A stretch of DNA of 64,000 bases from Shinella zoogloeoides. Lineage in GTDB: Bacteria > Pseudomonadota > Alphaproteobacteria > Rhizobiales > Rhizobiaceae. The DNA lies in NCBI RefSeq assembly GCF_003574625.1, contig NZ_QNUJ01000011.1, positions 1 to 64,000 on the forward strand. The letters run 5' to 3'. The notes beneath the pieces were generated by a model, which saw nothing but the letters and a program-made list of their open reading frames with translations, was not told where the DNA came from and ran no database searches. Positions 37,823-51,183 of this stretch are shown in pieces. The position numbers were made by a program, and so were the translations under genes. How positions within the stretch are numbered: position 1 is the stretch's first letter; each line of letters begins with the position of its first letter.

Positions 37823-38317
37823 ATGGCGATCCTTCCCATCCTGCGCTTTCCCGATCCGCGGCTGCGCCTTCCCTGCAAGCCGGTGGAAGCCTTCGACGCG
37901 CGCCTTGCCGAATGCGCGGCCGATCTGGCGGCGACGATGCGCGCGGCGCCCGGCATCGGCATCACGGCGGCGCATGTCGGCATCCTCGAGCGGCTGACGG
38001 TCATCGAGCTGGACGGCCCCGCTTCGCAGCGCGTCTATGTGAACCCCGCCGTGACGTGGTTCTCGCCCGAACTGCAGCGCCATGCGGAAGGCAGCGTCTC
38101 GATGCCGGGCGTCACGGACGAGGTGGAGCGCCCTGCCCGCATCCGCTTCACCTACCAGGACCTCACGGGGAAGACGCATTCGGAGGAAGCCGACGGCCTT
38201 CTCGCCGTCTGTCTCCAGCATGAGATCGACCAGCTCGACGGCATTTTCTGGATCGACCGCCTGTCGCGCCTCAAGCGGGAGCGGATCGTCAAGAAATTCC
38301 GCAAGGCAGGCGAATAG
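37823..38317 (+). CDS. Peptide deformylase-like protein, degenerate active site
   Basis: The 164-residue protein has the polypeptide deformylase fold but altered motifs. Motif I is GIGITAAH (44-51) instead of GxGxAAxQ, so Gln is His. Motif II is EGSVS (89-93), with the metal-ligand Cys replaced by Ser91. Motif III is QHEIDQLDG, where the HExxH second His is Gln137. Two of the three metal ligands are thus lost, and deformylase activity is unlikely. A true def gene would be elsewhere. It is transcribed toward a small DUF2171 gene. Confidence 0.85.
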   Translation: MAILPILRFPDPRLRLPCKPVEAFDARLAECAADLAATMRAAPGIGITAAHVGILERLTVIELDGPASQRVYVNPAVTWFSPELQRHAEGSVSMPGVTDEVERPARIRFTYQDLTGKTHSEEADGLLAVCLQHEIDQLDGIFWIDRLSRLKRERIVKKFRKAGE

Positions 38318-38375
38318 GGAACCAGCCGCGGCCTTCGGCGTTGAGGAAGCACCCCAACCCGAAAGGAGAAACCCG

Positions 38376-38609
38376 ATGGTCGCAGCAACCCAGATTCGCG
38401 AACATATGGAAGTCAAGGCAGCCGACGGCGGCCATGTCGGCACGGTCGACCACATGGAAGGCGACAGCCGCATCAAGCTCACCAAGAGCGATTCCAGCGA
38501 TGGTCAGCACCACCTCATTCCGCTCGACTGGGTGGACCATGTCGACGCCCATGTTCACCTGAACAAGGATGCCGACGAAGTCCGCCAGCAGTGGTCGTCG
38601 ATGAACTGA
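38376..38609 (+). CDS. DUF2171 family protein
   Basis: The 77-residue acidic protein matches DUF2171 (IREHMEVKAADGGHVGTVDHMEG, LIPLDWVDHVDAHVHLNKD), a short PRC-barrel-like family of unknown function. A textbook AAAGGAGAA ribosome site precedes the ATG, and a strong terminator follows. Confidence 0.88.
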   Translation: MVAATQIREHMEVKAADGGHVGTVDHMEGDSRIKLTKSDSSDGQHHLIPLDWVDHVDAHVHLNKDADEVRQQWSSMN

Positions 38610-38632
38610 TCGCGAACGGCTTGAACAAGGGG

Positions 38633-38657
38633 CCCGCCGAAAGGCGGGTTTCTTTTT
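38633..38657 (+). terminator. Terminator after DUF2171 gene
   Basis: CCCGCC-GAAA-GGCGGG followed by TTTCTTTTT, 23 bases after the stop codon. Confidence 0.85.
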
Positions 38658-38675
38658 GGAAAAATGCTTCCGCGG

Positions 38676-38879
38676 TCAGTCGCCGCGCGCGGCGGCCGCA
38701 AGCTTTGCCTCGCAATGATGCTTCTTCATGGCGGTCGAGAGGTTTCGCCGTCCCCGCTCGTCGGCATCGGCCTTCGCCGCCTCCATGTTCCGGCACCATT
38801 CGGCATCGAGAACATGCTCGGGAATGTGCGGCATGCAGGACGCCAGCAGAAGCAGCGGGCAAAGGACAAGAAAGCGCAT
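38676..38879 (-). CDS. Small lipoprotein
   Basis: The 67-residue product has a lipoprotein signal (MRFLVLCPLLLLASC) with lipobox LLAS-C, so it should be acylated at Cys15. The mature part is 53 residues, hydrophilic, with two further Cys. GGAGG precedes the start codon. Function unknown. Downstream of tRNA-Leu on the same strand but separated by a terminator. Confidence 0.7.
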   Translation of the reverse strand: MRFLVLCPLLLLASCMPHIPEHVLDAEWCRNMEAAKADADERGRRNLSTAMKKHHCEAKLAAAARGD

Positions 38880-38923
38880 TCCCCAAACCTCCCCGGCCGT
38901 CTTCAGGCACCGCAAAAACAAAA

Positions 38924-38944
38924 AACCCGGCACTAGGCCGGGTT
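38924..38944 (-). terminator. Terminator of tRNA-Leu
   Basis: On the minus strand AACCCGGC-CTAGT-GCCGGGTT is followed by TTTTG, directly after the tRNA 3' end. Confidence 0.85.
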
Positions 38945-38948
38945 CTTT

Positions 38949-39033
38949 TGGTGCGGTCGAGAAGACTCGAACTTCCACGGGTTGCCCCACAGCGACCTCA
39001 ACGCTGCGCGTCTACCAATTCCGCCACGACCGC
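38949..39033 (-). tRNA. tRNA-Leu (anticodon GAG)
   Basis: The 85-base gene folds as a class II tRNA: acceptor GCGGTCG / CGACCGC, D-arm with GGCGGAATTGGTAGACGC, anticodon stem CAGCG / CGCTG with loop TTGAGGT (anticodon GAG, for CUC and CUU), a long variable arm (GTGGGGCAACCCGTG), and T-arm with GTTCGAGTC. CCA is encoded. Confidence 0.95.
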
Positions 39034-39229
39034 ATCGTGGTAGGTGTCGTCTTGCGGCGACGGGGGTGCATGTAGCAAAAGGTTTTGGGGTGCACAAGGC
39101 CGCGCGACAAGAAAAATGACGGAAAGCGAAACAATTTCAACACGACCTGTGGGAAAGCCCGGAAACCCCTGAAATCCTTGCATGATCGCCCCTATATCTG
39201 GCACAACGGAAAGCAAAAGGACGGCCATC

Positions 39230-39976
39230 ATGCAGCGTCAGGACATTTCCATCTCCCTTCTCGCGCTCCCCGGCTCGCCGCCGGTGCGCTGGCGCATCGC
39301 GCGGGATCTCGTTCCCTATGACGTGGCCGTCGAGACCATGGAAAACGAGGCCGCGGCCATCGCCCGCGGCGAGGCAGACGAGCTCGTCTGGCTGGTCGAG
39401 CACCCACCGCTCTATACGGCCGGCACCAGCGCCGTTGCGGACGACCTTGTGGCGCCGGACCGGTTCCCGGTGTTTTCCACGGGCCGCGGCGGCGAATATA
39501 CCTATCATGGCCCCGGCCAGCGGGTCGTCTATGTGATGCTCGACCTGAAGCGCCGCCGGCAGGACGTGCGCGCCTTCGTGGCGGCGCTGGAGGCGGTGGT
39601 GATCGATGCGCTCGTTTCCATGAACATCCGCGGCGAGCGGCGCGAGGATCGCGTCGGCGTCTGGGTGCGCCGGCCGGAGCGGCCGCCGCTGCCGGACGGC
39701 TCGCCCGCCGAGGACAAGATCGCCGCCATCGGCATCCGCCTGCGCCGCTGGGTAAGCTTCCACGGCTTCTCGCTCAACGTCGATCCCGATCTCGAGCATT
39801 TCTCCGGCATCGTGCCCTGCGGCATCCGCGGCTACGGGGTCACGAGCCTCGTGGATCTCGGCCTTCCGGTGATGATGAGCGATGTGGATGTCCGCATCCG
39901 CGACTCCTTCGAGCGCGTCTTCGGCCCCACCGCCAACGAGGCGGACTGTCCGTCCGAAAGCCGTCCGCAGGCCTGA
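39230..39976 (+). CDS. lipB: Octanoyl-[ACP]:protein octanoyltransferase
   Basis: The 248-residue enzyme moves octanoyl groups from acyl-carrier protein to lipoyl-dependent proteins such as GcvH in this window. Conserved motifs are [22 protein letters not shown], the catalytic Lys in DKIAAIGIR, and the catalytic Cys in [15 protein letters not shown]. The start ATG 39230 follows AAAAGGACGG. It is convergent with the carboxylase alpha-subunit gene. Confidence 0.95.
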   Translation: MQRQDISISLLALPGSPPVRWRIARDLVPYDVAVETMENEAAAIARGEADELVWLVEHPPLYTAGTSAVADDLVAPDRFPVFSTGRGGEYTYHGPGQRVVYVMLDLKRRRQDVRAFVAALEAVVIDALVSMNIRGERREDRVGVWVRRPERPPLPDGSPAEDKIAAIGIRLRRWVSFHGFSLNVDPDLEHFSGIVPCGIRGYGVTSLVDLGLPVMMSDVDVRIRDSFERVFGPTANEADCPSESRPQA

Positions 39977-39988
39977 CCAGTCCCGGCC

Positions 39989-41941
<1,953 letters not shown>

Positions 41942-42017
41942 GCTTTCCTCCCGGCAGTCTGCATCGGAGTTTTAGCCATAAACGGCACGCCCGTACAACG
42001 GCAGGATGGAGCGCACT

Positions 42018-42971
42018 TTAGTCGAAGGCGATGTCGGCGTTCGCCTTGCGGTTCTTGTGCTCGCGCCAGATGATGAAGAGGCCCGAGGCGACGATGATGC
42101 CGATGCCGAGCCATTTGGACGGCGTCGGGAAATCCCCGAAGATCGCATAGCCGAGAATGGTCGCCGAAATGATCTCGAAATACTGGAACGGCGCCAGCAG
42201 CGAGAGCGGTGCCATGCGGAAGGCGCGCACCACCAGAATATGCGCATAGCCGGAAAGCGCGCCGAGGATGAGGAGCAGCACGAGGGTGAAGAGCGACTGC
42301 GGCAGCGAGGGCGCGAAATCGGCAATGCCGGCCATATCGCCGGCGAACACCGCCGCCCCCATGAACACCATGCCGCCAAAGCCGGCGATCGTCTGCATGG
42401 TGACGGGAGAATCGGCATTGCCGATGGCGCGGTTCATGAAGAGGTAGACGGAATAGAGGAAGGCGCAGGCAACCGGCAGCAGCGCCGTCCAGCCGAAGAG
42501 AATGAAGCTCGGCTGGATGACGATCAGCGCGCCGCCGAAGCCGACGATGATGGCGAGCCATCGCCGCCAGCCCACCCGCTCGCCGAGGAACGCGGCCGAC
42601 ATCGCCGTCAGGATGAAGGGCTCGACGAAATAGATCGCGAAGACGTCTGCCAGCGGCATGTATTTGACCGCCGCGAAGAAGAACAGGCTCGCTGCGCCGT
42701 GGATCGCGCCGCGCAGGAGGTTCAGCCACGGGCGCTTCGGCCGCAGCATGGCGCTGCCCTGCGCGGTGAAGATCAGCGGGATCGTGCAGACGACCTGGAA
42801 GAAGAACCGGTAGAACGTCACCTGCCCCGGCGACATGCCGGCAAAGGTCGCCATGTATTTGGCGATGGCGTCCATGCATGGCAGCATCAGCATGGCGACG
42901 GCCATCAGCACGACGCCCTGCATGGTGCTGCCGCCCTCTTGATCGGTGGTGCTGCCGGCTGTGGCGTTCAT
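42018..42971 (-). CDS. EamA/DMT-family transporter
   Basis: The 317-residue protein has ten hydrophobic segments in two EamA repeats (GVVLMAVAMLMLPCMDAIAKY and ALLPVACAFLYSVYLFMNRA). Such proteins export small metabolites or nucleosides; substrate is unknown. ATG 42971 has AAGGGAG at correct spacing, whereas ATG 42977 is too close to it. The carboxylase alpha gene is 76 bases downstream on the same strand, and an XRE regulator is divergent. Confidence 0.88.
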   Translation of the reverse strand: MNATAGSTTDQEGGSTMQGVVLMAVAMLMLPCMDAIAKYMATFAGMSPGQVTFYRFFFQVVCTIPLIFTAQGSAMLRPKRPWLNLLRGAIHGAASLFFFAAVKYMPLADVFAIYFVEPFILTAMSAAFLGERVGWRRWLAIIVGFGGALIVIQPSFILFGWTALLPVACAFLYSVYLFMNRAIGNADSPVTMQTIAGFGGMVFMGAAVFAGDMAGIADFAPSLPQSLFTLVLLLILGALSGYAHILVVRAFRMAPLSLLAPFQYFEIISATILGYAIFGDFPTPSKWLGIGIIVASGLFIIWREHKNRKANADIAFD

Positions 42972-43124
42972 GCGCATCTCCCTTGCTCGCCTCTGCATAG
43001 CGGTTTTCGGCCGGCTGGCAATGCGGAAATCTCTCTTCGCGCGGGCGGCGCAAAGCGGCGCAATTGAGGTAGAGGGCCATCCCCTCTTGCCTGTAAGCTC
43101 ACGGGCGAGACAATGGAGGCCGTG

Positions 43125-43529
43125 ATGACCTTTCCCGGCGAAAACAATACGATCCCCTTCCCTCTCGTCCGCAACGACAGCGATACGCTCGGCGGGCGCC
43201 TCTGGCGAGCGCGCGATGCGCTCGGCCTTTCCATCGAGATCATCGCGGCGCGGCTCGGCCTGCCGGAAGAGACGGTCACCGGCTGGGAGCGCGACCGGTC
43301 GGAGCCGGATAGCCGGGCGCTTTCCATGCTGGCCGGCCTGCTTGCCGTCTCCCCCGCCTGGCTCGTCGCCGGTGTCGGCACGGCGCCGGCCGTCCCCATG
43401 GACGATAATCCCGTCGAACAGCTCATGCACCAGCTCGGCGAGGTGCGTCAGCTTTTCGACAGGACGGGCAAGGCTCTCGCCGCGCTCGAAACCGAGGTCG
43501 CAAGATTGATCAAAAAAGATCAAGGCTGA
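43125..43529 (+). CDS. XRE-family transcriptional regulator
   Basis: The 134-residue protein has a Cro/C1-type helix-turn-helix (LGGRLWRARDALGLSIEIIAARLGLPEETVTGWERDRSEPD) and a C-terminal coiled-coil-prone helix. Such rhizobial proteins are often encoded ahead of frmA; the target is not known. ATG 43125 has GGAGG at good spacing and is preferred over ATG 43113. Confidence 0.85.
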   Translation: MTFPGENNTIPFPLVRNDSDTLGGRLWRARDALGLSIEIIAARLGLPEETVTGWERDRSEPDSRALSMLAGLLAVSPAWLVAGVGTAPAVPMDDNPVEQLMHQLGEVRQLFDRTGKALAALETEVARLIKKDQG

Positions 43530-43613
43530 CTTTTTTACATTCGCCGCACTTGAGACGCCGGACCGGCTCTGCAATGGTCGGCCCGACACAGAATCCGCAT
43601 AAGGGAGACGAAC

Positions 43614-44740
<1,127 letters not shown>

Positions 44741-44741
<1 letters not shown>

Positions 44742-45214
44742 TGCCGGCAGCCGCCTATAGCGTCGACGTGCGGAGAATGGAAACGTTCTCCGCCGCCGAG
44801 CTTTATGCCCTGCTGAAACTGCGCGTCGATGTCTTCGTCGTCGAGCAGGCCTGCCCCTATCCGGAGCTGGACGGCAAGGATGCGGACGCCCTCCATCTTC
44901 GCCTGCTGATCGACGGCGAAACCGCCGCCTATGCCCGGATCTGGCGTCCCGAGAACGCCGCGCCACGCATCGGCCGCGTCCTCGTTTCGCCGGACCATCG
45001 CGGCAAAAGGCTCGGCGAGGCCCTCATGCAGGAAGCGATCCGCGCCTGCGAGGCCCATTTCCCCGGCACGCCGATCGAGCTGTCCGCGCAGAGCTATCTG
45101 CAGCAGTTCTACCGTTCCCTCGGCTTTTCTCCGACATCGGAGGAATATGTCGAGGACGGCATCCCGCATATCGACATGCGCCGGGCCGGCGCAGGCGTTG
45201 CGCAACGCGCCTGA
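44741..45214 (+). CDS. GNAT-family N-acetyltransferase (ElaA-like)
   Basis: The 157-residue protein resembles ElaA: ELYALLKLRVDVFVVEQACPYPELDGKDAD at the N terminus and an acetyl-CoA binding VLVSPDHRGKRLGEALM. Acceptor unknown. Its ATG shares a base with the frmA stop codon, so translation is coupled and it may belong to a formaldehyde-stress operon. Confidence 0.88.
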
Positions 45215-45253
45215 CCGACGGCGGAGCCCCGTGTCCAAGGAAAGAACGATCGC

Positions 45254-45733
45254 ATGAGCGAGGATCTGCCCACCATCTATGTCGACGCGGATGCCTGCCC
45301 GGTGAAGCCGGAGATTCTCAAGGTGGCGGAGCGGCATGGGTTGCCGGTGACCTTCGTCGCCAATTCGGGGCTGCGGCCGTCGCGCGATCCGATGGTGCGC
45401 AACGTCATCGTTTCGGGCGCCTTCGACGCGGCGGACGACTGGATCGCGGAGAATGTGCAGGAAGGCGATATCGTAATCACGGCCGACGTGCCGCTGGCGG
45501 GGCGCACCGTCGCCAAGGGCGCGCATGTCACCGGCCCGACCGGCCGGCTGTTCGACAAATCGAACATAGGCATGGCGAGCGCGATGCGTGACCTCGGCGC
45601 GCATCTTCGCGAGACCGGTGAGAGCAAGGGCTACAACGCCGCCTTTTCGCCGCGCGACCGCTCCGCCTTCCTCGAAACGCTCGACCGTCTCTGCCGCCGG
45701 GCGAAGAACGCGCGCACGGGGTCGCCATCATGA
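45254..45733 (+). CDS. YaiI/YqxD family (DUF188) protein
   Basis: The 159-residue protein has the family's opening (IYVDADACPVKPEILKVA) and GDIVITADVPLAGRTVAKGA motif, resembling PIN-like nuclease folds with conserved Asp residues; function is unproven. It overlaps the next gene by ATGA. Confidence 0.9.
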   Translation: MSEDLPTIYVDADACPVKPEILKVAERHGLPVTFVANSGLRPSRDPMVRNVIVSGAFDAADDWIAENVQEGDIVITADVPLAGRTVAKGAHVTGPTGRLFDKSNIGMASAMRDLGAHLRETGESKGYNAAFSPRDRSAFLETLDRLCRRAKNARTGSPS

Positions 45734-46386
45734 CGGCAAAACCCGGACCCAAGGTCTATGGCCGTCACGTGCCCTTCTATGCCGGCATCGGCGCTGCCGC
45801 GCTCGGCCTTGCGGCGGCCCTCTGGCTGAAGCCGGATTTCGCCATCGCCGCCGCGGCGACGTGCTTCTTCCTCTGCTATCTCCTGCTCACGGCCTGGCGT
45901 CTGCCGCGCCTGACGGCGCGCTATCTCGAGCACTATGCGACGGATGCCGACGAGCCGGTCGCCATCATCTTCGCCGTGACCTTCGCCACGGTCGCCGTCT
46001 CGATCGGCTCGCTCTTCGTCGTCCTCAACCGCAAGCCGGCCACCGGCACCGAACTGGCACTGGCCTTCGCCTCGGTCGCGCTCGGCTGGCTCACCATCCA
46101 CACCATGGCAGCCCTTCATTACGCCCATGTGTACTGGCGGCCGGGCAGTGCCAAGACGGGCGGGGAGACCGGGCGCGGCCTCGATTTTCCCGGCGACAGC
46201 GAGCCCGGCGCCTATGATTTCCTCTATTTCGCCTTCGTCATCGGCATGACGGCGCAGACCTCGGATACCGCGATCACCTCCACGGCGATGCGCAAGGTCA
46301 ATCTGCTGCATGCCGTCGTCTCGTTCTTCTTCAACACGGTGCTGGTCGCCGCCGCCGTCAACGCGGCCGTGGCGCTCGCCTCCTGA
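45730..46386 (+). CDS. DUF1345 family membrane protein
   Basis: The 218-residue protein has about five membrane segments and the DUF1345 motifs DADEPVAIIFAVTFATVAVSIGSL and YDFLYFAFVIGMTAQTSDTAIT. Function unknown. It overlaps the DUF188 gene by 4 bases and precedes fghA by 18. Confidence 0.88.
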   Translation: MTAKPGPKVYGRHVPFYAGIGAAALGLAAALWLKPDFAIAAAATCFFLCYLLLTAWRLPRLTARYLEHYATDADEPVAIIFAVTFATVAVSIGSLFVVLNRKPATGTELALAFASVALGWLTIHTMAALHYAHVYWRPGSAKTGGETGRGLDFPGDSEPGAYDFLYFAFVIGMTAQTSDTAITSTAMRKVNLLHAVVSFFFNTVLVAAAVNAAVALAS

Positions 46387-46404
46387 AACCGATCGGAGTT
46401 TTCC

Positions 46405-47238
46405 ATGAAAGTGCTTTCCCAGAACACGGCCTTCGGCGGCATGCAGGGCGTCTTCACCCATGATTCGGAAGCCTGCAAAGGCGAGATGACCTTTGCCGTC
46501 TTCGTGCCACCGCAGGCGATCCGCGAGCCGCGCCCGGTGCTCTGGTATCTCTCCGGCCTCACCTGCACCCATGCCAATGTGATGGAAAAGGGCGAATATC
46601 GCCGCATGGCCGCCGAGCTCGGCCTCATCATCGTCTGCCCCGACACCAGCCCGCGCGGCAACGACGTGCCGGACGAGATGACCAACTGGCAGATGGGCAA
46701 GGGCGCAGGCTTCTATCTCGACGCCACCGAGGAGCCTTGGGCCGAGAACTTCCAGATGTACAGCTACGTCACGGAGGAGCTGCCGAACTTCCTCAGCCAG
46801 CACTTCCGCATGGACATGAGCCGGCAGGGCATCTTCGGCCATTCGATGGGCGGGCACGGCGCCATGACGATCGCGCTGAAGCACCCCGACCGCTTCAGGA
46901 GCTGCTCGGCCTTCGCGCCGATCGTCGAGCCCTCCACCGCCGACTGGTCGGCCCCGGCCTTCGAGAAGTATCTCGGCGCCGACAAGGCGAAATGGCGGGA
47001 GTACGACGCCTGCGCGCTGGTGGCCGACGGCGCCCGCTTCCCGGAATTCCTGATCGACCAGGGCAAGGCGGACGGCTTCCTGGAAAACGGCCTGCGGCCC
47101 TGGCTCTTCGAGGAAGCGGTCAAGGATACGGACATCAAGCTGACGCTGCGCATGCACGAGCGCTACGACCATTCCTACTACTTCATCTCGACCTTCATGG
47201 ACGATCACCTGAAGTGGCACGCCGAGCGGCTCGGCTGA
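46405..47238 (+). CDS. fghA: S-formylglutathione hydrolase
   Basis: The 277-residue esterase D-family protein hydrolyses S-formylglutathione to formate and glutathione, the step after FrmA. The nucleophile is Ser147 in GHSMGGHG; the oxyanion region is YLSGLTCTHAN; the histidine lies in YDHSYYFIST. Length is typical. The gene order frmA-GNAT-DUF188-DUF1345-fghA on one strand suggests one operon. Confidence 0.96.
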   Translation: MKVLSQNTAFGGMQGVFTHDSEACKGEMTFAVFVPPQAIREPRPVLWYLSGLTCTHANVMEKGEYRRMAAELGLIIVCPDTSPRGNDVPDEMTNWQMGKGAGFYLDATEEPWAENFQMYSYVTEELPNFLSQHFRMDMSRQGIFGHSMGGHGAMTIALKHPDRFRSCSAFAPIVEPSTADWSAPAFEKYLGADKAKWREYDACALVADGARFPEFLIDQGKADGFLENGLRPWLFEEAVKDTDIKLTLRMHERYDHSYYFISTFMDDHLKWHAERLG

Positions 47239-47315
47239 CACAGACATGGCGGGGGCGCATGGCTGACATGCCGCCGCTGCCCTTGCCCTCCCCGCATCGA
47301 TAGGCAATATTCCGC

Positions 47316-47386
47316 GCCGGTAGACGGCTACCGCCGGAAAGATTCGGTCACAAACGCGGGGACGGCCTCGCTCCTTTGAAACGGAG
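47316..47386 (+). promoter_or_regulatory. Guanidine-II (mini-ykkC) riboswitch
   Basis: Two hairpins carry ACGG tetraloops: CGGTAG-ACGG-CTACCG (47318-47333) and GCGGGG-ACGG-CCTCGC (47356-47371). They are separated by about 22 bases and placed just before sugE. Paired stems with ACGR loops are the defining feature of guanidine-II riboswitches, and SugE/Gdx guanidinium exporters are their usual targets. The following CTCC could pair with the GGAG ribosome site, giving an on-switch for translation (inference). Confidence 0.8.
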
Positions 47387-47394
47387 TAGGCACA

Positions 47395-47709
47395 ATGCCC
47401 TGGATCCTTCTTACCCTTGCAGGTCTCTTCGAAATCGGCTGGGCCATCGGTCTCAAATACACCGACGGCTTCACGCGGTTCGTCCCCACCGTCCTGACCG
47501 CCGCTTCCATGCTCGTCAGCATCGTACTGCTCGGCCTTGCCGTGAAGACGCTGCCCATGGGCACGGCCTATGCCATCTGGACCGGCATCGGCACGGTCGG
47601 CACGGTCATTCTCGGCATCGTCCTCTTTGCCGAACCGGCAACGGCCATGCGCCTCGGCTGCATCGCCCTCATCATTACCGGCATCCTCGGCCTGAAGTTC
47701 GTCGCCTAA
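47395..47709 (+). CDS. sugE: SMR-family guanidinium exporter SugE/Gdx
   Basis: The 104-residue protein has four membrane helices and the SMR core, with the essential Glu13 in FEIGWAIGLKYTDGF. The KTLPMGTAYAIWTGIGTVG motif is the Gdx/SugE signature rather than EmrE. Characterised members export guanidinium in exchange for protons. The guanidine-II-type leader upstream supports this function. Its stop codon overlaps that of the convergent DoxX gene by 4 bases. Confidence 0.93.
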   Translation: MPWILLTLAGLFEIGWAIGLKYTDGFTRFVPTVLTAASMLVSIVLLGLAVKTLPMGTAYAIWTGIGTVGTVILGIVLFAEPATAMRLGCIALIITGILGLKFVA

Positions 47710-48092
47710 CCCCGGCGATTGTCGAGCGCGAAGGCCCCAGGTCCCGCGACCGTCAGGTAGAGGAAGACGAAGCAGAAGAGGATCGCGGCATCGCCGCGAT
47801 TGTTCACCGGGAAGAAGCTCTGCGGCGCATGGGCCATGAAATAGGCGACCGCCGTGAAGCCGCAGAGCACGAAGGCCACCGGCCGGGTAAAGAGCCCCAC
47901 CAGGATCAGCAGGCCGCCGACCACCTCGAGAACACCGGCAAGGCCGATCAGGTTCATGAGATCGCCGAACGGCTGCTCGGCGGGCGGAAAATTGAAGAAC
48001 TTCTGCGTGCCGTGCTCGATGAGGAGCAGAGCGGTCATGATGCGAAGCGCGGCCAGCGCCTGCGGCCGCCAGGCGGACAAACGGTCGAACAT
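47706..48092 (-). CDS. DoxX-family membrane protein
   Basis: The 128-residue protein has four membrane segments and the DoxX pattern ALRIMTALLLIEHGTQKFFNFP. DoxX-like proteins associate with oxidoreductases in redox homeostasis; the role here is unknown. MFDRLSAWRP (ATG 48092) is preferred. It lies just downstream of the carboxylase beta-subunit gene on the same strand (20 bases), so the two may be co-transcribed. Confidence 0.88.
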   Translation of the reverse strand: MFDRLSAWRPQALAALRIMTALLLIEHGTQKFFNFPPAEQPFGDLMNLIGLAGVLEVVGGLLILVGLFTRPVAFVLCGFTAVAYFMAHAPQSFFPVNNRGDAAILFCFVFLYLTVAGPGAFALDNRRG

Positions 48093-48112
48093 GCGATGCA
48101 CTCCCTTTCGGT

Positions 48113-49645
<1,533 letters not shown>

Positions 49646-49739
49646 GATCCCTCGGTTCCTCCCGTTTGTGACAACGGATTAGCATGCGGAACCGGGGGCT
49701 TGAAGGGGATCGCCCTACATAGATGGTCTTAGGGAAGGA

Positions 49740-50525
49740 TCAGCGCGGGATATCGGCAAGCACGGCGGCGGCGACGTCCATCTCCCCGCGCCGCAATTCG
49801 CGGCGGCGGAAGGCCTCCTCGTCGGTGCCCCATTGCTCGATCTGCCAGTCCTCGTCGACATGGGCGAGCGACCATACCCGGTCGGCATCGATCACGCCTT
49901 CGGCGTGCGCCAGCGCCAGCAGCGCCGAGCCCGTCAGCGTCGTCACGGTATGCAGGCAGGCGAGCGCCAGCGGGTCGCGCCAGGCGGACAGAGCGTCCGA
50001 GAAGGCGGCGATGGCCGGGGCCGGCTGTTCCTGGTGCATCACGCCTTCGACGAGGATGAAGCGCGCGCCCCTGGCGTCCGCCGCCCAGCGGATGATCGGG
50101 TCCCATCCGTCGCGCTGACGCTCGACGAGGCCGGTCGGCGAATCCGCGCGGTAGCAGAGCATGTCCGTGCCGGCGAAGCGCACGATCTCCTCGAAGACGG
50201 CGTCGAGATTGTCCGCGACGCCGTCGACGGCCGTGTTGATAAGGCGCGTCACCGGCATCTTCGCGGGATCGATCTCCTCACCCTGCCCGTCCCATTCGGC
50301 GCGCAGGCGCTCGGCGATGGCGGGGGCCGGCACGGCGAGCAGCTTCTTGCCGGGCGTGCGCACGGGGCGGCCGTCGAGCAGGATGCGGTGGCCCTCGTCC
50401 GTGCTGTCGGTCGAGACCTCCTTGTAGAACCGCTTCGGCAGCGGCCGCTTCATCTGGATCTGCGCGCGGCGAACCGGATCGGGATCGCTCATCGCATCGG
50501 AAAGATCGCTCAGAATGTCACGCAT
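49740..50525 (-). CDS. ATP12-family chaperone
   Basis: The 261-residue protein matches the ATP12 family (MKRPLPKRFYKEVSTDSTDEGHRILLDGRPVRTPGKKLL, and DWQIEQWGTDEEA). ATP12 assists F1-ATPase alpha-subunit assembly in mitochondria; alphaproteobacterial homologues are presumed to do the same. Its start overlaps the HAD gene stop by 8 bases, coupling it to the two upstream genes. Confidence 0.9.
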   Translation of the reverse strand: MRDILSDLSDAMSDPDPVRRAQIQMKRPLPKRFYKEVSTDSTDEGHRILLDGRPVRTPGKKLLAVPAPAIAERLRAEWDGQGEEIDPAKMPVTRLINTAVDGVADNLDAVFEEIVRFAGTDMLCYRADSPTGLVERQRDGWDPIIRWAADARGARFILVEGVMHQEQPAPAIAAFSDALSAWRDPLALACLHTVTTLTGSALLALAHAEGVIDADRVWSLAHVDEDWQIEQWGTDEEAFRRRELRRGEMDVAAAVLADIPR

Positions 50526-51183
50526 CGGAAATCTCCAGCCATTCGAGAAGGTCTGCGGGCGTACGCAGGATGTAATCCGCGCCGGCCTCGACCAGTTCGG
50601 GCACGGAGGCATAGCCCCAGGAAACGCCGATCGCCCTGGCGCCGGCCGCCTTCGCCATCTGCATATCGTAAATCGCATCGCCGATGACAACCGTATCGGC
50701 CGCATCAATGCCCGCTTCGCTGCAGCATTCCGTCACCATGGCGGGGTGCGGCTTGGAGGGGCAGTCATCCGCCGTGCGCGAGACGAAGAAGGTCTTTTCG
50801 AAGCCATGCGTGGCGCGGATGAGGTCGAGGCCGCGGCGCGACTTGCCGGTGACGGCGCCGAGGAGAAGCGCGTCCTCCCGCTCCAGCCGCGCCATCATCT
50901 CGGCTATGCCGGGAAACAGCGGCTCCTGGAAGCCCGCCTCGGCGCGCACGCCGGTAAAGATCGCCTTGTAATGCGCGGTCATCGCCAGCGCCTCGTCGTC
51001 GACATGCGGCTTGCCCTGCATGCGGGCGATCGCGATATCAAGCGTCAGGCCGATGATCGCCTTGGTCTCGGAGACGTCCGGCCGGGCATGGCCGAAATCG
51101 ACGAAGGTGCGCGCCATCACCTCGTGGATCAGCTTCACGCTGTCGACCAGCGTGCCGTCGCAATCGAAAAGAACGAGCCGCAT
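50518..51183 (-). CDS. HAD-IA family hydrolase
   Basis: The 221-residue protein has HAD motif I FDCDGTLVDS, motif II GAVTGKS (Thr), Lys in KPHP and motif IV VIGDAIYDMQMA. This subgroup resembles phosphoglycolate phosphatase-like enzymes; the substrate is unknown. It overlaps RluA-type and ATP12 genes at both ends (1 and 8 bases). Confidence 0.9.
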   Translation of the reverse strand: MRLVLFDCDGTLVDSVKLIHEVMARTFVDFGHARPDVSETKAIIGLTLDIAIARMQGKPHVDDEALAMTAHYKAIFTGVRAEAGFQEPLFPGIAEMMARLEREDALLLGAVTGKSRRGLDLIRATHGFEKTFFVSRTADDCPSKPHPAMVTECCSEAGIDAADTVVIGDAIYDMQMAKAAGARAIGVSWGYASVPELVEAGADYILRTPADLLEWLEISDA

